Shown here piece by piece: positions 44,695 to 55,736 of a DNA stretch of 64,000 bases. The notes beneath the pieces are model-generated. The model did not search any database. It had not been told where the DNA came from and was given only the letters and a program-made list of their open reading frames with translations. This DNA comes from an uncultured Clostridia bacterium (GTDB lineage: Bacteria; Bacillota; Clostridia; Lachnospirales; CAG-274). The stretch's first letter is position 1. Each line of letters begins with the position of its first letter. Made by a program: the position numbers and the translations under genes. Location of the stretch: positions 62,001-126,000 of the forward strand of contig CALWLD010000001.1 in assembly GCA_944381435.1 (NCBI GenBank), read 5' to 3'.

Positions 44695-44907
44695 TTTTTA
44701 GTAATAAATATCAATATTGCTGTTTATATAAGTAAATAGCGTTACTGCTTGTTTAACAAACAGTAGTTATGGTTATAACGTAAATAATAATTACAAATGT
44801 AATTAGTCCAAAATTGGTTTATATAAGTTCGCCTTATATTTGCCTAGAATGATTGCTCAAAATATTATTGGGTAATCCGCTGTAGACTACGGAGGTGCAA
44901 TTTAATT
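44695..44907 (+). promoter_or_regulatory. Structured gap before rplC
   Basis: The gap of 213 bp is the longest in the superoperon. Stems: TACTG-c-TTGTT / AACAA-a-CAGTA (44743-44765), ATTAC / GTAAT (44790-44803), ATATAAG / CTTATAT (44821-44839) and TCCG (44876) / CGGA (44890-44893). The last overlaps the GGAGG SD of rplC (44891-44895), so it could mask translation. Confidence 0.45.
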
Positions 44908-45537
44908 ATGAAAAAAGGCATTATTGCTAAAAAAATCGGTATGACACAAATTTTTGCTGAAAACGGTATTCTTATTCCTGTTACTGTTTTAGAAGCAGGT
45001 CCTTGTGTTGTTACTCAAAAGAAAACAATGGAAAATGATGGCTATGAAGCTATCCAAGTGGGCTTTGGTGAAGTTAAAGAAAGCAAAGTTAACAAACCAG
45101 CTAAAGGTCACTTTGAAAAAGCAGGCGTTGCTGCTACTAAATTATTAAAAGAATTCAAATTTGAAAATGCTAGCGAATATGAATTAGGCGCTTTAATTAA
45201 AGCAGATATATTTGCAGCTGGTGATAAAATTGATGTAAGCGGTGTATCTAAAGGAAAAGGTTTCCAAGGTGCAATCAAAAGACATAACCAACATAGAGGT
45301 CCTATGGCTCACGGTTCTAAATACCACAGAGGTGTTGGTTCATTATCTTCTGCTACAACTCCTGGTAAAGTTAAAAAAGGTAAAAAAATGCCAGGTCATA
45401 TGGGTGCAGAAAATGTTACTATTCAAAACCTTGAGGTTGTTAGAGTAGATGCTGATAAAAATTTACTTCTTGTAAAAGGTGCAGTACCTGGCAACAAAGG
45501 TTCAATTCTTGTTATTAAAGAAAGCGTAAAGGCTTAA
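44908..45537 (+). CDS. rplC: 50S ribosomal protein L3
   Basis: 209 residues. ATG after CGGAGG. L3 lies near the peptidyl-transferase centre and starts 50S assembly. N-terminus [15 protein letters not shown] and the central [23 protein letters not shown] loop are standard. Its SD sits in a possible hairpin. Confidence 0.97.
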   Translation: MKKGIIAKKIGMTQIFAENGILIPVTVLEAGPCVVTQKKTMENDGYEAIQVGFGEVKESKVNKPAKGHFEKAGVAATKLLKEFKFENASEYELGALIKADIFAAGDKIDVSGVSKGKGFQGAIKRHNQHRGPMAHGSKYHRGVGSLSSATTPGKVKKGKKMPGHMGAENVTIQNLEVVRVDADKNLLLVKGAVPGNKGSILVIKESVKA

Positions 45538-45565
45538 TTAATCTTTACGAAAGGAGGAAAACCAA

Positions 45566-46189
45566 ATGGCAATAACTGTTAAAGTTTTAAATATGAGCGG
45601 AAGCGAAGTAGGCTCTATCGATTTAAATGAAAATATTTTTGGTGTTGAAGTAAACGAACACGTTATGCATCAAGCTGTTGTTCAATACTTAGCTAACCAA
45701 AGACAAGGTACTAAAAGTGCTAAAACTCGTGCAGAAGTTCGTGGTGGTGGTAGAAAACCTTGGAGACAAAAAGGTACTGGTCGTGCTAGACAAGGTTCTA
45801 TTCGTTCTCCTCAATGGACTGGCGGTGGCGTTGTATTCGCTCCAAAACCAAGAGATTTCTCTTTTAAATTAAACAAAAAAGTTAAAAGATTAGCTCTTAA
45901 ATCTGCTCTTACTACTAAAGTAAACAATGAAAAATTTGTTGTTTTAGATGAGCTTAAATTAAACGAAATTAAAACTAAAGAAATGCAAAAAGTTCTTAAC
46001 AATATAAATGTAAACAAAGGTTTAGTTGTTTTAGAAGAAAACAACAAAAATGTAGTATTATCTACAAGAAACATACCTAATGTTAAAACTGCTGGTGTTA
46101 ATACAATCAATGTATATGACATCTTAAAATATGAAAGCTTTGTTGTTACAAAAGAAGCTTTAGCTAAACTTGAGGAGGTGTACAAATAA
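45566..46189 (+). CDS. rplD: 50S ribosomal protein L4
   Basis: 207 residues; ATG after AAAGGAGG. The long loop [20 protein letters not shown] that lines the exit tunnel is intact. In E. coli L4 represses the S10 operon, relevant to the leader before rpsJ. Overlaps rplW by 1 bp. Confidence 0.97.
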   Translation: MAITVKVLNMSGSEVGSIDLNENIFGVEVNEHVMHQAVVQYLANQRQGTKSAKTRAEVRGGGRKPWRQKGTGRARQGSIRSPQWTGGGVVFAPKPRDFSFKLNKKVKRLALKSALTTKVNNEKFVVLDELKLNEIKTKEMQKVLNNINVNKGLVVLEENNKNVVLSTRNIPNVKTAGVNTINVYDILKYESFVVTKEALAKLEEVYK

Positions 46190-46488
46190 TGGCTGATATT
46201 AAATACTATGACGTTATTTTAAAACCTGTTGTTACTGAAAAAAGTATGGGTCTTATGGCTGATAGAAAATATGCTTTTTATGTACACCCAGAAGCTACTA
46301 AAATCCAAATCAAACAAGCTGTAGAAAAAATGTTTGATGGTGTTAAAGTAGATTCAGTAAACACTATGAATTTAACAGGTAAAACTAAAAGACGTGGTTA
46401 TACTTTTGGTAAAACTAACAATAGAAAAAAAGCTATAGTTACATTAAAAGAAGATAGCAAAGATATTGAAATCTTCCAAGGAATGTAG
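46189..46488 (+). CDS. rplW: 50S ribosomal protein L23
   Basis: 99 residues, ATG overlapping the rplD stop (TAATG), so translation is coupled. L23 sits at the tunnel exit and docks trigger factor and SRP. The N-terminal DVILKPVVTEKS motif is typical. A 78-bp gap follows before rplB. Confidence 0.97.
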   Translation: MADIKYYDVILKPVVTEKSMGLMADRKYAFYVHPEATKIQIKQAVEKMFDGVKVDSVNTMNLTGKTKRRGYTFGKTNNRKKAIVTLKEDSKDIEIFQGM

Positions 46489-46566
46489 TATAATTAATTA
46501 ATTGATGTTTTAAATTGATGAAACACACGGAAACGTTGTAAAGGAAAATCGAAAGGAGTGTAATTA

Positions 46567-47397
46567 ATGGGTATTAAGAGATTTAAACCTTATACACCTT
46601 CAAGAAGACAGATGACTGTTTCTGACTTCTCAGAAATTACTAAAAAAACTCCTGAAAAAAGCTTAGTTGTTCACATCAAAAAAACTTCTGGGCGTAATAA
46701 TCAGGGTAAAATAACTGTTCGTCATCACGGTGGTGGACACAAGAAAAAATACAGAATTATTGACTTTAAAAGAAATAAAGACGGTATCAACGCTAAAGTT
46801 GTTGCTATCGAATATGACCCAAACAGAACATCTAACATTGCTTTAATCTGTTATGCAGATGGTGTTAAATCTTACATCATTGCACCTAACGGCTTAAAAG
46901 TTGGTGATATCTTATCAAACGGTCCTGATGCAGAAATCAGAGTTGGTAATGCATTACCTATGAGAAATATCCCTGTTGGTTCTGAAATCCACAATATTGA
47001 AATGAAACCAGGTGCAGGTGGACAATTAGTTCGTGCTGCTGGTAACGTTGCTCAATTAATGGCTAAAGAAGGTAAATATGCTACAGTTAGACTTCCTTCT
47101 GGTGAAATGAGATTATTACCTATCGATTGTAGAGCTACTATCGGTCAAGTTGGTAACATTGACCACGAGCTTATCAACATAGGTAAAGCTGGTAAAAAAC
47201 GTCATATGGGTATCCGCCCTACTGTTCGTGGTTCTGTTATGAACCCTAATGATCACCCTCACGGTGGTGGTGAAGGTAGAGCACCTATCGGTAGACCATC
47301 TCCTTGTACTCCTTGGGGTAAACCAGCTCTTGGTTACAAAACTAGAAAGAAACATAAAGCAAGTAACAAATATATTATCCGTGGTAGAAATAAATAA
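46567..47397 (+). CDS. rplB: 50S ribosomal protein L2
   Basis: 276 residues; ATG after GAAAGGAG. L2 bridges subunits and supports peptidyl transfer. The N-terminal [15 protein letters not shown] and the conserved [18 protein letters not shown] segment with its key His are present. Confidence 0.97.
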   Translation: MGIKRFKPYTPSRRQMTVSDFSEITKKTPEKSLVVHIKKTSGRNNQGKITVRHHGGGHKKKYRIIDFKRNKDGINAKVVAIEYDPNRTSNIALICYADGVKSYIIAPNGLKVGDILSNGPDAEIRVGNALPMRNIPVGSEIHNIEMKPGAGGQLVRAAGNVAQLMAKEGKYATVRLPSGEMRLLPIDCRATIGQVGNIDHELINIGKAGKKRHMGIRPTVRGSVMNPNDHPHGGGEGRAPIGRPSPCTPWGKPALGYKTRKKHKASNKYIIRGRNK

Positions 47398-47413
47398 AAG
47401 GAGGGCTGTTTAG

Positions 47414-47698
47414 ATGGCTAGATCGCTTAAAAAAGGACCATTTTGTGATGCACACCTTCTTAAAAAGGTAGATGCTCAAAATGCTGCTAATACAAAAAAC
47501 GTTATTAAAACTTGGTCTCGTCGTTCTACTATTTTCCCAGAAATGATTGGTCACACAATCGCTGTTCACGATGGTAGAAAACATGTGCCTGTATACATTA
47601 CTGAAGATATGGTTGGACATAAATTAGGAGAGTTCGCTTTAACTAGAACTTATAGAGGACACGGAAAAGACGCAGAGAAAAAATCAAAAGTACGTTAA
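47414..47698 (+). CDS. rpsS: 30S ribosomal protein S19
   Basis: 94 residues; ATG after AAGGAGGG. S19 forms a complex with S13 in the 30S head. Signature [18 protein letters not shown] and the [13 protein letters not shown] tail. Confidence 0.97.
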   Translation: MARSLKKGPFCDAHLLKKVDAQNAANTKNVIKTWSRRSTIFPEMIGHTIAVHDGRKHVPVYITEDMVGHKLGEFALTRTYRGHGKDAEKKSKVR

Positions 47699-47722
47699 TC
47701 GATTTGGAAGGAGGTTAATTTA

Positions 47723-48130
47723 ATGTCTGAACAGATTAAAAGCAGAAGTAAGTTTAAAAGAAAAGTTAGAAACGAAGCTACAAGAGAACTTAAAAGACAA
47801 AGAGCAGAAGCTCACCACAATTATGCTAGAATTTCTAACACTAAAGCTAGAATAGTTTTAGACCAAATTAAAGGTAAAAATGTTACAGAGGCTTTAGCAA
47901 TTCTTGCTTACTCACCAAGATATGCTGCTGAGCTTATCGAGAAAGTTTTAAAATCTGCTATCGCTAATGCAGAACACAACTTAGGTTTTGATGTTGATAA
48001 ATTATATGTTGATGAGGTAGTTGCTAATCAAGGGCCAACTCTTAAAAGAATTCGTCCTAGAGCTCAAGGTAGAGCTTATAGAATTAACAAACGTACTGCT
48101 CACATTTCAATATATCTTAAAGAAAGATAA
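47723..48130 (+). CDS. rplV: 50S ribosomal protein L22
   Basis: 135 residues, with an N-terminal basic extension of about 25 residues before the usual start of L22 homology ([20 protein letters not shown]). The tunnel beta-hairpin [18 protein letters not shown] is intact. SD GGAGG. The extension is common in some Clostridia. Confidence 0.95.
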   Translation: MSEQIKSRSKFKRKVRNEATRELKRQRAEAHHNYARISNTKARIVLDQIKGKNVTEALAILAYSPRYAAELIEKVLKSAIANAEHNLGFDVDKLYVDEVVANQGPTLKRIRPRAQGRAYRINKRTAHISIYLKER

Positions 48131-48141
48131 GGAGGTTCACG

Positions 48142-48816
48142 ATGGGTCAAAAAGTTAATCCACACGGTTTAAGAGTGGGCGTTATCAAAGACTGGGATTC
48201 TGTATGGTATGCAGATAAACATAACTACGCAGATTACTTAGTAGAAGATAATGCACTTAGAACTTGTATTAAAAATAAATTAAAAGACTCTAGCGTTTCT
48301 AAAATTCAAATAGAAAGAGTAAACGGAGCTAACGAAAATGCTAAAGTGAAAATAACTATTCACACTGCTAAACCAGGTAACGTTATTGGTAAAAAAGGTG
48401 AAGCTATCCAAGCTTTAAGCAACGAGCTTCAAAAAATGACAACTCAAAAAGTTTTAATTAATATAGAAGAAATTAAAAAACCAGAGCTTGATTCTCAATT
48501 AGTAGCAGAAGATATTGCACGTCAATTAGAAAACCGTGTAACATTTAGAAGAGCTATGAAACAAGCTATGACAAGAACAATGAGATTAGGTGCTAAAGGT
48601 ATCAAAACTGCTTGTTCTGGACGTTTAGGCGGTGCTGAAATGGCTCGTACTGAACACTATCACGAAGGTACTATTCCTCTTCAAACTTTAAGAGCAGATA
48701 TAGACTATGGTTTTGCTGAAGCTGATACTACTTACGGTAAAATCGGTGTTAAAGTTTGGATTTACAAAGGAGAAGTTCTTCCTCAAAAAGCTACTAAGGA
48801 AGGGAGTGAAGAGTAA
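48142..48816 (+). CDS. rpsC: 30S ribosomal protein S3
   Basis: 224 residues; ATG after AAGGAGG. It has a KH domain with [12 protein letters not shown] and the C-terminal mRNA-entry helicase region ([20 protein letters not shown]). Overlaps rplP by one base. Confidence 0.97.
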   Translation: MGQKVNPHGLRVGVIKDWDSVWYADKHNYADYLVEDNALRTCIKNKLKDSSVSKIQIERVNGANENAKVKITIHTAKPGNVIGKKGEAIQALSNELQKMTTQKVLINIEEIKKPELDSQLVAEDIARQLENRVTFRRAMKQAMTRTMRLGAKGIKTACSGRLGGAEMARTEHYHEGTIPLQTLRADIDYGFAEADTTYGKIGVKVWIYKGEVLPQKATKEGSEE

Positions 48817-49256
48817 TGTTAATGCCTAAAAGAGTTAAAAGACGTAAACAATTTAGAGGACGTTTAAAAGGTAAAGCTACTCGTGGTAATAAGATTACTT
48901 ATGGTGAATTTGGTATTCAAGCTTGCGAACCAAGCTGGATTACTGCTAATCAAATAGAAGCTGCCCGTATCGCTATGACTAGATACATCAAACGTGGTGG
49001 TAAAGTTTGGATTAAAGTTTTCCCAGACAAACCTATTACTGAAAAACCTGCTGAAACAAGGATGGGTTCTGGTAAAGGTTCACCTGAATATTGGGTAGCT
49101 GTTGTTAAACCAGGTAGAATTATGTTTGAAATAGCTGGCGTAAATGAAGAAGTTGCTCGTGAAGCTCTTCGTCTTGCTATTCACAAATTACCTATTAAAT
49201 GTAAAATTGTGTCACGTGCTGACCAAGAAATGGAAGGTGATAACAGTGAAAACTAA
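48816..49256 (+). CDS. rplP: 50S ribosomal protein L16
   Basis: 146 residues; ATG overlaps the rpsC stop (TAATG). The start [16 protein letters not shown] matches the family better than the ATG two codons later. L16 organises the A site. The 3' end overlaps rpmC by 11 bp. Confidence 0.96.
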   Translation: MLMPKRVKRRKQFRGRLKGKATRGNKITYGEFGIQACEPSWITANQIEAARIAMTRYIKRGGKVWIKVFPDKPITEKPAETRMGSGKGSPEYWVAVVKPGRIMFEIAGVNEEVAREALRLAIHKLPIKCKIVSRADQEMEGDNSEN

Positions 49257-49452
49257 GGATTATTTATTAGAGCTTAAAAATAAATCTGCTGAAGAGTTAA
49301 ACGGTGAGTTAGTTTCTGCTAAAAAAGAATTATTTAATTTAAGATTTCAAAATGCTACAAATCAATTAAATAATACTGCTAGAATTAGAGAAGTACGTAG
49401 AAACATTGCTCGTATTCAAACTGTAATCACTCAAAAGCAAAAAGGTATATAA
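49246..49452 (+). CDS. rpmC: 50S ribosomal protein L29
   Basis: 68 residues from the GTG at 49246, after GGAAGGTGA; this start lies inside rplP (11-bp overlap). A longer in-frame start 34 codons upstream has no SD and reads through the rplP frame. Typical helical L29 ([17 protein letters not shown]) at the tunnel exit beside L23. Confidence 0.95.
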   Translation: MKTKDYLLELKNKSAEELNGELVSAKKELFNLRFQNATNQLNNTARIREVRRNIARIQTVITQKQKGI

Positions 49453-49479
49453 TTAGTATAATGGAAGGAGGTACCCTTG

Positions 49480-49734
49480 ATGGAAAGAAATCTTCGTAAA
49501 ACAAGAATTGGTAAAGTTGTAAGCGACAAAATGGATAAAACTATCGTTGTTGCTGTAGAAAACAATGTTAGACATCCATTATACAAAAAAATTGTGAAGA
49601 CTACTTATAAATTAAAAGCTCACGATGAAAATAATGTATGTAAAATTGGTGACCGTGTTAAAGTTATGGAAACAAGACCTTTATCTAAAGATAAAAGATG
49701 GAGACTTGTAGATATCGTAGAAAAAGCTAAATAG
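49480..49734 (+). CDS. rpsQ: 30S ribosomal protein S17
   Basis: 84 residues from the ATG at 49480 after AAGGAGG; a TTG immediately before it is less likely. S17 binds 16S helix 11. Core [19 protein letters not shown] is standard. Confidence 0.96.
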   Translation: MERNLRKTRIGKVVSDKMDKTIVVAVENNVRHPLYKKIVKTTYKLKAHDENNVCKIGDRVKVMETRPLSKDKRWRLVDIVEKAK

Positions 49735-49760
49735 TTCCTGTATGAAAGGAGGTAACTACA

Positions 49761-50129
49761 TTGATACAACAAGAATCAAGATTAGTTGTTGCCGATAACT
49801 CAGGTGCTAAAGAATTATTATGTATCAGAGTATTAGGTGGCTCAACTAGAAGATATGCAAATATAGGTGACATTATCGTTGCTACTGTTAAAGATGCAAC
49901 ACCTGGTGGCGTTGTTAAAAAAGGTGACGTTGTTAAGGCTGTTGTTGTTAGAACTGTTAAAGGTGCTTCTAGACCAGATGGTTCTTACATTAAATTTGAT
50001 GAAAACGCTGCTGTTATCATTAAAGATGACAAAAACCCTAGAGGTACTCGTATATTTGGACCAGTTGCTAGAGAGCTTAGAGAAAAACAATTTATGAAAA
50101 TATTATCTCTTGCACCTGAAGTATTATAA
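49761..50129 (+). CDS. rplN: 50S ribosomal protein L14
   Basis: 122 residues with a TTG start (49761) after AAAGGAGG; the N-terminus [19 protein letters not shown] fits the family start exactly, so the rare codon is real. L14 contacts 16S rRNA at an intersubunit bridge. Confidence 0.97.
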   Translation: MIQQESRLVVADNSGAKELLCIRVLGGSTRRYANIGDIIVATVKDATPGGVVKKGDVVKAVVVRTVKGASRPDGSYIKFDENAAVIIKDDKNPRGTRIFGPVARELREKQFMKILSLAPEVL

Positions 50130-50141
50130 GGAGGTGTAACT

Positions 50142-50456
50142 GTGAAGATTAAAAGAGGCGACAAGGTAGTTGTTATTGCTGGTAAAGATAAAGATAAAGA
50201 AGGCAAAGTTCTTCTTGTAGATAGAAAAAATAACAAAGTTGTAGTTGAAGGTGTTAACCAAATTAAAAAACACCAAAAACCTAACGCTATGAACCAAGCT
50301 GGCGGTATCATTACTAAAGAAGCTCCTATCGATGCTTCTAACGTAATGTACTTACACAATGGTAAAGCTAGCAGACTTGGCTACAAAATTGAAGAAGTAA
50401 ATGGTAAAAGAGTTAAAAAGAGAATAATCAAAAAAACTGGAGAAGTTATTGATTAA
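50142..50456 (+). CDS. rplX: 50S ribosomal protein L24
   Basis: 104 residues with a GTG start after AAGGAGG. KOW motif near [20 protein letters not shown]. An assembly initiator of the 50S subunit. Confidence 0.96.
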   Translation: MKIKRGDKVVVIAGKDKDKEGKVLLVDRKNNKVVVEGVNQIKKHQKPNAMNQAGGIITKEAPIDASNVMYLHNGKASRLGYKIEEVNGKRVKKRIIKKTGEVID

Positions 50457-50476
50457 GAAAGGAGGTACATTTTACT

Positions 50477-51016
50477 GTGAACGTTTTAAGAGAATACTAT
50501 GAAAAAGAAATAGTTGATGCTATGATGAAAAAGTTTTCATATAAAAATAAAATGGAAGTTCCAAAAATTGAAAAAATAGTTATCAATATGGGTCTTGGTG
50601 AGGCAAAAGAAAATGCTAAAGCTATTGAAAGCGCTGCTAACGATTTAGCTATTATCGCAGGTCAAAAACCTATCGTTACTAAAGCTAAAAAATCTATCGC
50701 TGCTTTTAAACTTCGTGCAGGTATGCCTATCGGTTGTAAAGTTACACTTAGAGGCGAAAAAATGTACAGCTTTGCTAATAGATTAATAAACTTAGCATTA
50801 CCTCGTGTACGTGACTTCCGTGGTGTTAGTGCTAACTCATTTGATGGTAGAGGTAACTACACTTTAGGTGTTAAAGAACAGCTTATGTTCCCTGAAATTA
50901 GATACGATAAAATCGATAAAATCAGAGGTATGGATATCGTTTTCGTTACTACTGCTAAAACTGATGAAGAAGCAAGAGAATTATTAAGATTATTCGGTAT
51001 GCCGTTTAAAAAATAA
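50477..51016 (+). CDS. rplE: 50S ribosomal protein L5
   Basis: 179 residues with a GTG start after AAAGGAGG. L5 binds 5S rRNA and the P-site tRNA. Blocks [16 protein letters not shown] and [18 protein letters not shown] are present. Confidence 0.97.
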   Translation: MNVLREYYEKEIVDAMMKKFSYKNKMEVPKIEKIVINMGLGEAKENAKAIESAANDLAIIAGQKPIVTKAKKSIAAFKLRAGMPIGCKVTLRGEKMYSFANRLINLALPRVRDFRGVSANSFDGRGNYTLGVKEQLMFPEIRYDKIDKIRGMDIVFVTTAKTDEEARELLRLFGMPFKK

Positions 51017-51031
51017 GGGAGGAGCAAGAAT

Positions 51032-51217
51032 ATGGCTAAAAAATCTATGGTCGTGAAGCAACAAAGAAAACCAAAACATTCAACACAAGCTTATACTCGT
51101 TGTAGAATTTGCGGTAGACCACATGGTTATTTAAGAAAATTTGGTATATGTCGTATTTGTTTCCGTGAATTAGCCTACAAAGGTCAAATCCCGGGAGTAA
51201 AAAAAGCTAGTTGGTAA
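51032..51217 (+). CDS. rpsZ: 30S ribosomal protein S14, zinc type
   Basis: 61 residues, the short form with two CxxC pairs (Cys24, Cys27, Cys40, Cys43) that bind zinc. ATG after GGGAGGAG. Bacteria may replace it by a zinc-free paralogue under zinc shortage; none is in the window. Confidence 0.97.
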   Translation: MAKKSMVVKQQRKPKHSTQAYTRCRICGRPHGYLRKFGICRICFRELAYKGQIPGVKKASW

Positions 51218-51241
51218 TTTTGGGAAAGGAGGATTTTTACA

Positions 51242-51643
51242 ATGTCAATGAGTGATCCTATTGCAGATATGCTTACAAGAATTAGAAATGCAAATACTGC
51301 AAAACACAATACAGTTGATGTACCTTCTTCTAAAATGAAAGAAGCTATTGCTAACATTTTAGTAAACGAAGGTTACGTTCAAGGTTTTGAATTAATCGAA
51401 GATGGCGTGAAAAAAACTATGCGTATCACGTTAAAATATGGAAAAGACAAAAACGAAAAGGTTATTTCTGGTATTAAAAGAATTTCTAAGCCTGGTCTTA
51501 GAGTTTATGCTAACAGAGAAGAGCTTCCTAGAGTTTTAGGTGGTTTAGGTACTGCTATTATCTCTACTAACAAAGGTATTGTTACTGATAAAGAAGCTAG
51601 AAAACTTGGTGTTGGCGGAGAAATTATCGCTTTTGTTTGGTAA
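51242..51643 (+). CDS. rpsH: 30S ribosomal protein S8
   Basis: 133 residues; ATG after AAAGGAGG. N-terminal [18 protein letters not shown] and the C-terminal [10 protein letters not shown] are standard. In E. coli S8 represses the spc operon by binding near rplE; no such structure was examined in detail here. Confidence 0.97.
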   Translation: MSMSDPIADMLTRIRNANTAKHNTVDVPSSKMKEAIANILVNEGYVQGFELIEDGVKKTMRITLKYGKDKNEKVISGIKRISKPGLRVYANREELPRVLGGLGTAIISTNKGIVTDKEARKLGVGGEIIAFVW

Positions 51644-51667
51644 TAAAAAAAACAGGAGGTGCAATAA

Positions 51668-52210
51668 ATGTCACGTATAGGTAGATTACCTATTGCTATC
51701 CCAGCTGGCGTTGAGGTTAAGCTTGAGGAAGGCAATGTTATCACTGTTAAAGGTGCTAAAGGTACTTTAACTCGTAAATTAGTTGACGATTTAACTATCA
51801 CAGTTGAAAACAATGAAATAGTTGTTACTAGACCTAGTGATTTAAAAAGATATAAATCTTTACACGGTCTTACAAGAACACTTATCTTCAATATGATTGT
51901 AGGTGTTACACAAGGCTACACTAAAGAACTTGAAATAAACGGGGTTGGTTACAGAGCTGCAAAATCTGGTAACAAATTAAACCTTACTTTAGGTTACTCT
52001 CACCCGGTTGAAATGGTTGACCCAGAAGGCGTTACTACTACTGTTGAAGGTAGCAACAAAATCATCGTTTCTGGTATCGACAAAGAAAAAGTTGGACAGT
52101 TTGCTGCAGAAATCAGAGCTAAACGTCCACCAGAACCTTACAAAGGTAAAGGTATTAAATATACTACTGAACATATTAGACGTAAAGTTGGTAAAACAGG
52201 TAAAAAATAA
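51668..52210 (+). CDS. rplF: 50S ribosomal protein L6
   Basis: 180 residues; ATG after CAGGAGG. Two similar domains; C-terminal [20 protein letters not shown] is the rRNA-binding signature near the factor-binding site. Confidence 0.97.
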   Translation: MSRIGRLPIAIPAGVEVKLEEGNVITVKGAKGTLTRKLVDDLTITVENNEIVVTRPSDLKRYKSLHGLTRTLIFNMIVGVTQGYTKELEINGVGYRAAKSGNKLNLTLGYSHPVEMVDPEGVTTTVEGSNKIIVSGIDKEKVGQFAAEIRAKRPPEPYKGKGIKYTTEHIRRKVGKTGKK

Positions 52211-52228
52211 TAAAGGGGTGAGAACACT

Positions 52229-52597
52229 ATGATAAGAAAGCCATCACGTGCTGAAGCTAGAGAAAAACGCCACTTAAGAATCCGTAACAAAGTAAGTGGT
52301 ACAGCACAAAAACCTAGACTTGCGGTATTTAGAAGCAATAAACACATCTATGCTCAAATTATAGATGATACAGTAGGCAATACAATAGTTTCTGCATCTA
52401 CTATGGAGGCGGACATTAAAGGTAAGCTTTCTAAAACATCTGACGTTGAAGCAGCTAAAGTTGTTGGTGCTGAGGTTGCTAAAAAAGCTATCGCTAAAGG
52501 TATCAATACTGTTGTATTTGACCGTGGCGGTTATATATATCAAGGAAAAGTTATGGCTTTAGCCGAAGCAGCTAGAGAAGCTGGCTTACAATTTTAG
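52229..52597 (+). CDS. rplR: 50S ribosomal protein L18
   Basis: 122 residues; ATG after AAAGGGGTGAG. L18 binds 5S rRNA with L5. The [14 protein letters not shown] motif and closing [13 protein letters not shown] are typical. Confidence 0.96.
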   Translation: MIRKPSRAEAREKRHLRIRNKVSGTAQKPRLAVFRSNKHIYAQIIDDTVGNTIVSASTMEADIKGKLSKTSDVEAAKVVGAEVAKKAIAKGINTVVFDRGGYIYQGKVMALAEAAREAGLQF

Positions 52598-52612
52598 TAA
52601 GGAGGGAAAATC

Positions 52613-53119
52613 TTGAGAAACAAAATTAATGCGAATACGCTTGATTTAAAAGATAAGGTTGTTACTATTAAACGTGTTACTAAGGTTGTTAAAGGTGGTC
52701 GTACTTTCCGTTTTGCAGCATTAGTAGTTGTTGGTGACGAAAACGGACACGTTGGCGTTGGTCTTGGTAAAGCTATGGAAATTCCAGATGCTATCAGAAA
52801 AGGCAAAGAAGATGCTATGAAAAACCTTATTTATGTAGAACGTAATAAAGACGATAGTATTTATCACGAAATGATTGGTAAATTTGGTAGTGCAACTGTG
52901 TTATTAAAACCAGCTCCAGAAGGTACTGGTGTTATCGCTGGTGGTCCTGCTCGTGCGGTTTTAGAGCTTGCAGGTATCAGAAATATTAGAACTAAATCTT
53001 TAGGTTCTAACAATAAGAAAAACGTTGTTAATGCAACTATTGAAGGGTTAAACAATGTTACAACTCCTGAACGTGTTGCTAGACTTCGTGGTAAAACAGT
53101 TGAAGAAATTTTAGGTTAA
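52613..53119 (+). CDS. rpsE: 30S ribosomal protein S5
   Basis: 168 residues with a TTG start after AAGGAGGG. It shapes mRNA entry and decoding accuracy. Core [20 protein letters not shown] and [19 protein letters not shown] are intact. Confidence 0.97.
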   Translation: MRNKINANTLDLKDKVVTIKRVTKVVKGGRTFRFAALVVVGDENGHVGVGLGKAMEIPDAIRKGKEDAMKNLIYVERNKDDSIYHEMIGKFGSATVLLKPAPEGTGVIAGGPARAVLELAGIRNIRTKSLGSNNKKNVVNATIEGLNNVTTPERVARLRGKTVEEILG

Positions 53120-53132
53120 GGAGGGCATAAAA

Positions 53133-53309
53133 ATGAGTTTAAAAATTACTTTAGTTAAATCTACAATTGGTGCTATCCCTAAACATAAAAAAACTGTTGA
53201 AGCTTTAGGCCTTAAAAAAACTAATAGCTCTGTTGTTAAAGAAGATAACGCTGCTATTAGAGGTATGATTCAACAAGTTAAACACTTAGTTAAAGTTGAA
53301 GAAATCTAA
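53133..53309 (+). CDS. rpmD: 50S ribosomal protein L30
   Basis: 58 residues; ATG after AAGGAGGG, 13 bp after rpsE. The pattern [20 protein letters not shown] then [10 protein letters not shown] is the bacterial L30. A small peripheral 50S protein. Confidence 0.95.
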   Translation: MSLKITLVKSTIGAIPKHKKTVEALGLKKTNSSVVKEDNAAIRGMIQQVKHLVKVEEI

Positions 53310-53328
53310 AAAAGGAGGTGTCCCTTAA

Positions 53329-53772
53329 ATGAATTTAAATGAATTAAGACCAGCTGAAGGTTCAAAAGGTAAAGTATTTCGTAAAGGTAGAGGACACGGT
53401 TCTGGTAATGGTAAAACTGCAGGTAGAGGACACAAAGGGCAAAACGCTCGTTCTGGCGGTGGCGTAAGACCAGGCTTTGAAGGTGGACAAATGCCTCTTT
53501 ACAGAAGAATACCTAAAAGAGGGTTTAAATGTAGAAACCACAAAGACATCGTTGCTATTAACGTAAACCTTTTAAATGTTTTTGAAGATGGTGCTACTAT
53601 TGATATAGACGCTCTTAAATCTAAAGGTTTAGTAAGTAACCCTAGAGATGGCGTTAAAATCCTTGGTAACGGCGAATTAACTTGCAAAAACATAACTGTA
53701 AAAGTAAATTTATTTAGCAAATCAGCTATTGAAAAAATTGAAGCAGCAGGCGGAAAAACTGAGGTGATTTAA
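53329..53772 (+). CDS. rplO: 50S ribosomal protein L15
   Basis: 147 residues; ATG after AAAGGAGG. Gly/Arg-rich N-terminal tail ([20 protein letters not shown]) runs into rRNA. Ends with one-base overlap with secY, so the translocon gene is coupled to it. Confidence 0.97.
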   Translation: MNLNELRPAEGSKGKVFRKGRGHGSGNGKTAGRGHKGQNARSGGGVRPGFEGGQMPLYRRIPKRGFKCRNHKDIVAINVNLLNVFEDGATIDIDALKSKGLVSNPRDGVKILGNGELTCKNITVKVNLFSKSAIEKIEAAGGKTEVI

Positions 53773-55016
53773 TGTTTTCAACCTTTAAAAATGCTTGGAA
53801 GGTACCAGAGCTTCGTAAAAGAATAATCTTTATGATTCTTATGATTTTAGTTATAAGAATTGGTACTAAAATTACAGTTCCAGGTATTAATATTGCAGAT
53901 TTAAGTACAAATGCCAATAATACATTATATAGTATTATTACTGGTGGTGCTTTTGGAACAATCTTTGCTTTAGGTATAGGACCATACATTACGTCATCTA
54001 TTATTATGCAGCTTTTAACAGTTGCTATACCTAGGCTTGAACAACTTAATAAAGAAGGCGAGCAAGGTAGAAAAATAATTAATAAATATACTCGTGTATT
54101 AGCAGTTGTTTTAGCTTTTATGCAAGCTATAGGGCAAATTTTATCTTTAAAAGGTGCTTTTGTTTACCAAAATGCTTGGGTATATTTTGTGGCAGCATTA
54201 TCTATGGTAGCTGGTACTATATTTGTTATGTGGCTTGGTGAAAGGCTTACAGAAAAAGGTATTGGCAATGGTACATCTTTTATTATCTTTGCAAATATCT
54301 TAGCTAGCTTACCTCAAACTGTAATGACTATATATGTTGATACAGTAGGTGGTGGAGCAGCTGCTTATATAAAAGCAGGTATAATTGTTGTGTTATTTAT
54401 ACTTCTTATTGCCTTTGTTATTCTTGTTCAAGATGGCGAAAGAAGAATACCTGTACAATACTCTAAAAAAATGGTTGGTAGAAAAATGTATGGTGGACAA
54501 TCTACATTTATACCTATTAAGGTTAACATTGCAGGTGTTATGTCTATCATCTTTGCAATTTCTATATTGCAGTTTCCTCAAACTATTGCTCAACTTTGGC
54601 AAACACCGCCTAGTTGGTTGCAAGAGGTTGTACGTATTTTAAATATAACTAACCCAATTGGTGCTATATTATATATTATATTAATTTTTTGCTTTACATC
54701 TTTCTACACATCATTTTCTTTCAACCCTATCGAGGTTGCAGAAAATATGAAGAAAAATGGAGGCTTTATACCAGGTATTAGACCAGGTAAACCTACATCA
54801 GACTTTATACAAAATGTTGTAAACAAAATATCTTTAATAGGTGCTTGTTTCTATGCATTTATAGCCATCGTTCCTGTTTTATTTGAATGGATATTCAAAA
54901 TAAACGTAGGCTTTGGAGGAACAACGCTCCTTATCGTAACAGGGGTTGCATTAGAGATTGTTAAACAACTTGATTCTCAGCTTTTAATGAGAAATTATAA
55001 AGGCTTTTTAGGTTAA
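53772..55016 (+). CDS. secY: Preprotein translocase subunit SecY
   Basis: 414 residues, ten membrane helices expected. ATG overlaps the rplO stop. Conserved parts: TKITVPGINIADL, the GIGPYITSSIIMQLL helix, WLGERLTEKGIGNGTS, and the cytoplasmic loop around RRIPVQYSKKMVGRKMYGG that meets SecA and the ribosome. It forms the protein-export channel with SecE and SecG. Confidence 0.97.
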   Translation: MFSTFKNAWKVPELRKRIIFMILMILVIRIGTKITVPGINIADLSTNANNTLYSIITGGAFGTIFALGIGPYITSSIIMQLLTVAIPRLEQLNKEGEQGRKIINKYTRVLAVVLAFMQAIGQILSLKGAFVYQNAWVYFVAALSMVAGTIFVMWLGERLTEKGIGNGTSFIIFANILASLPQTVMTIYVDTVGGGAAAYIKAGIIVVLFILLIAFVILVQDGERRIPVQYSKKMVGRKMYGGQSTFIPIKVNIAGVMSIIFAISILQFPQTIAQLWQTPPSWLQEVVRILNITNPIGAILYIILIFCFTSFYTSFSFNPIEVAENMKKNGGFIPGIRPGKPTSDFIQNVVNKISLIGACFYAFIAIVPVLFEWIFKINVGFGGTTLLIVTGVALEIVKQLDSQLLMRNYKGFLG

Positions 55017-55097
55017 TAAATTTGGTGTAGGAGGGAGTGCGTTGCACTTTCTCTATATTAACCAAATAGCAAACGTTATTTTGAAAGAAGGGTAAAT

Positions 55098-55736
55098 ATG
55101 AAACTTGTACTTATAGGAAGCCCTGGTGCTGGTAAAGGTACACAGGCTAAAGTTTTATCAAAGCATTTTGATATAGCTCATATTTCTACTGGTGATTTAT
55201 TAAGAGATGAAATAAACCAAAAAACAGAACTTGGCTTAAAAATCATTGATATAATGAACGCTGGTGAACTTGTTTCTGATGAGATTGTAGCGACGCTTCT
55301 TTCTAACAGAATCAAAAAAGAGGATTGTAAAAATGGATTTATTTTAGATGGATATCCACGAAACGTAGAACAAGCAGAAGGGCTTAGCTCTATTGTTGGT
55401 GATATCGACAAAGTTGTTTTAATAAGCGTTGATGATGACCTTATTATTGAACGTATGGTTGGTAGACGCGGTTGTCCTAAATGTGGTCAAATGTACCATA
55501 TAAAATATAATCCACCTAAAGAAGATGGCGTTTGTGGTGAATGTGGCTCTGAGCTTATTCAGCGTAAAGATGATAACGAAGAAACTGTTAAAAACAGACT
55601 TTCTGTTTACCATACATCTACATCACCTATAATTGATTATTACAAAAATAAAGGACTCCTTTTAGAGATAAGCGGTGTTGGTAACATTGATGAAATAAGC
55701 AAACAATTAATAGATGCTTTAGAAGGGGCTAAATAA
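55098..55736 (+). CDS. adk: Adenylate kinase, zinc-LID form
   Basis: 212 residues; ATG after GAAAGAAGGG, 81 bp after secY. P-loop GSPGAGKGTQ (7-16), DGYPRN motif, and a LID with CPKC and CGEC that binds zinc in Gram-positive enzymes. It balances AMP, ADP and ATP. Overlaps map by one base (TAATG). Confidence 0.97.
   Translation: MKLVLIGSPGAGKGTQAKVLSKHFDIAHISTGDLLRDEINQKTELGLKIIDIMNAGELVSDEIVATLLSNRIKKEDCKNGFILDGYPRNVEQAEGLSSIVGDIDKVVLISVDDDLIIERMVGRRGCPKCGQMYHIKYNPPKEDGVCGECGSELIQRKDDNEETVKNRLSVYHTSTSPIIDYYKNKGLLLEISGVGNIDEISKQLIDALEGAK

Noticed and set aside
49842..50359. Antisense and alternate-frame ORFs across the ribosomal operon
   Set aside because: All overlap firmly identified ribosomal genes and lack ribosome-binding sites or recognisable domains.
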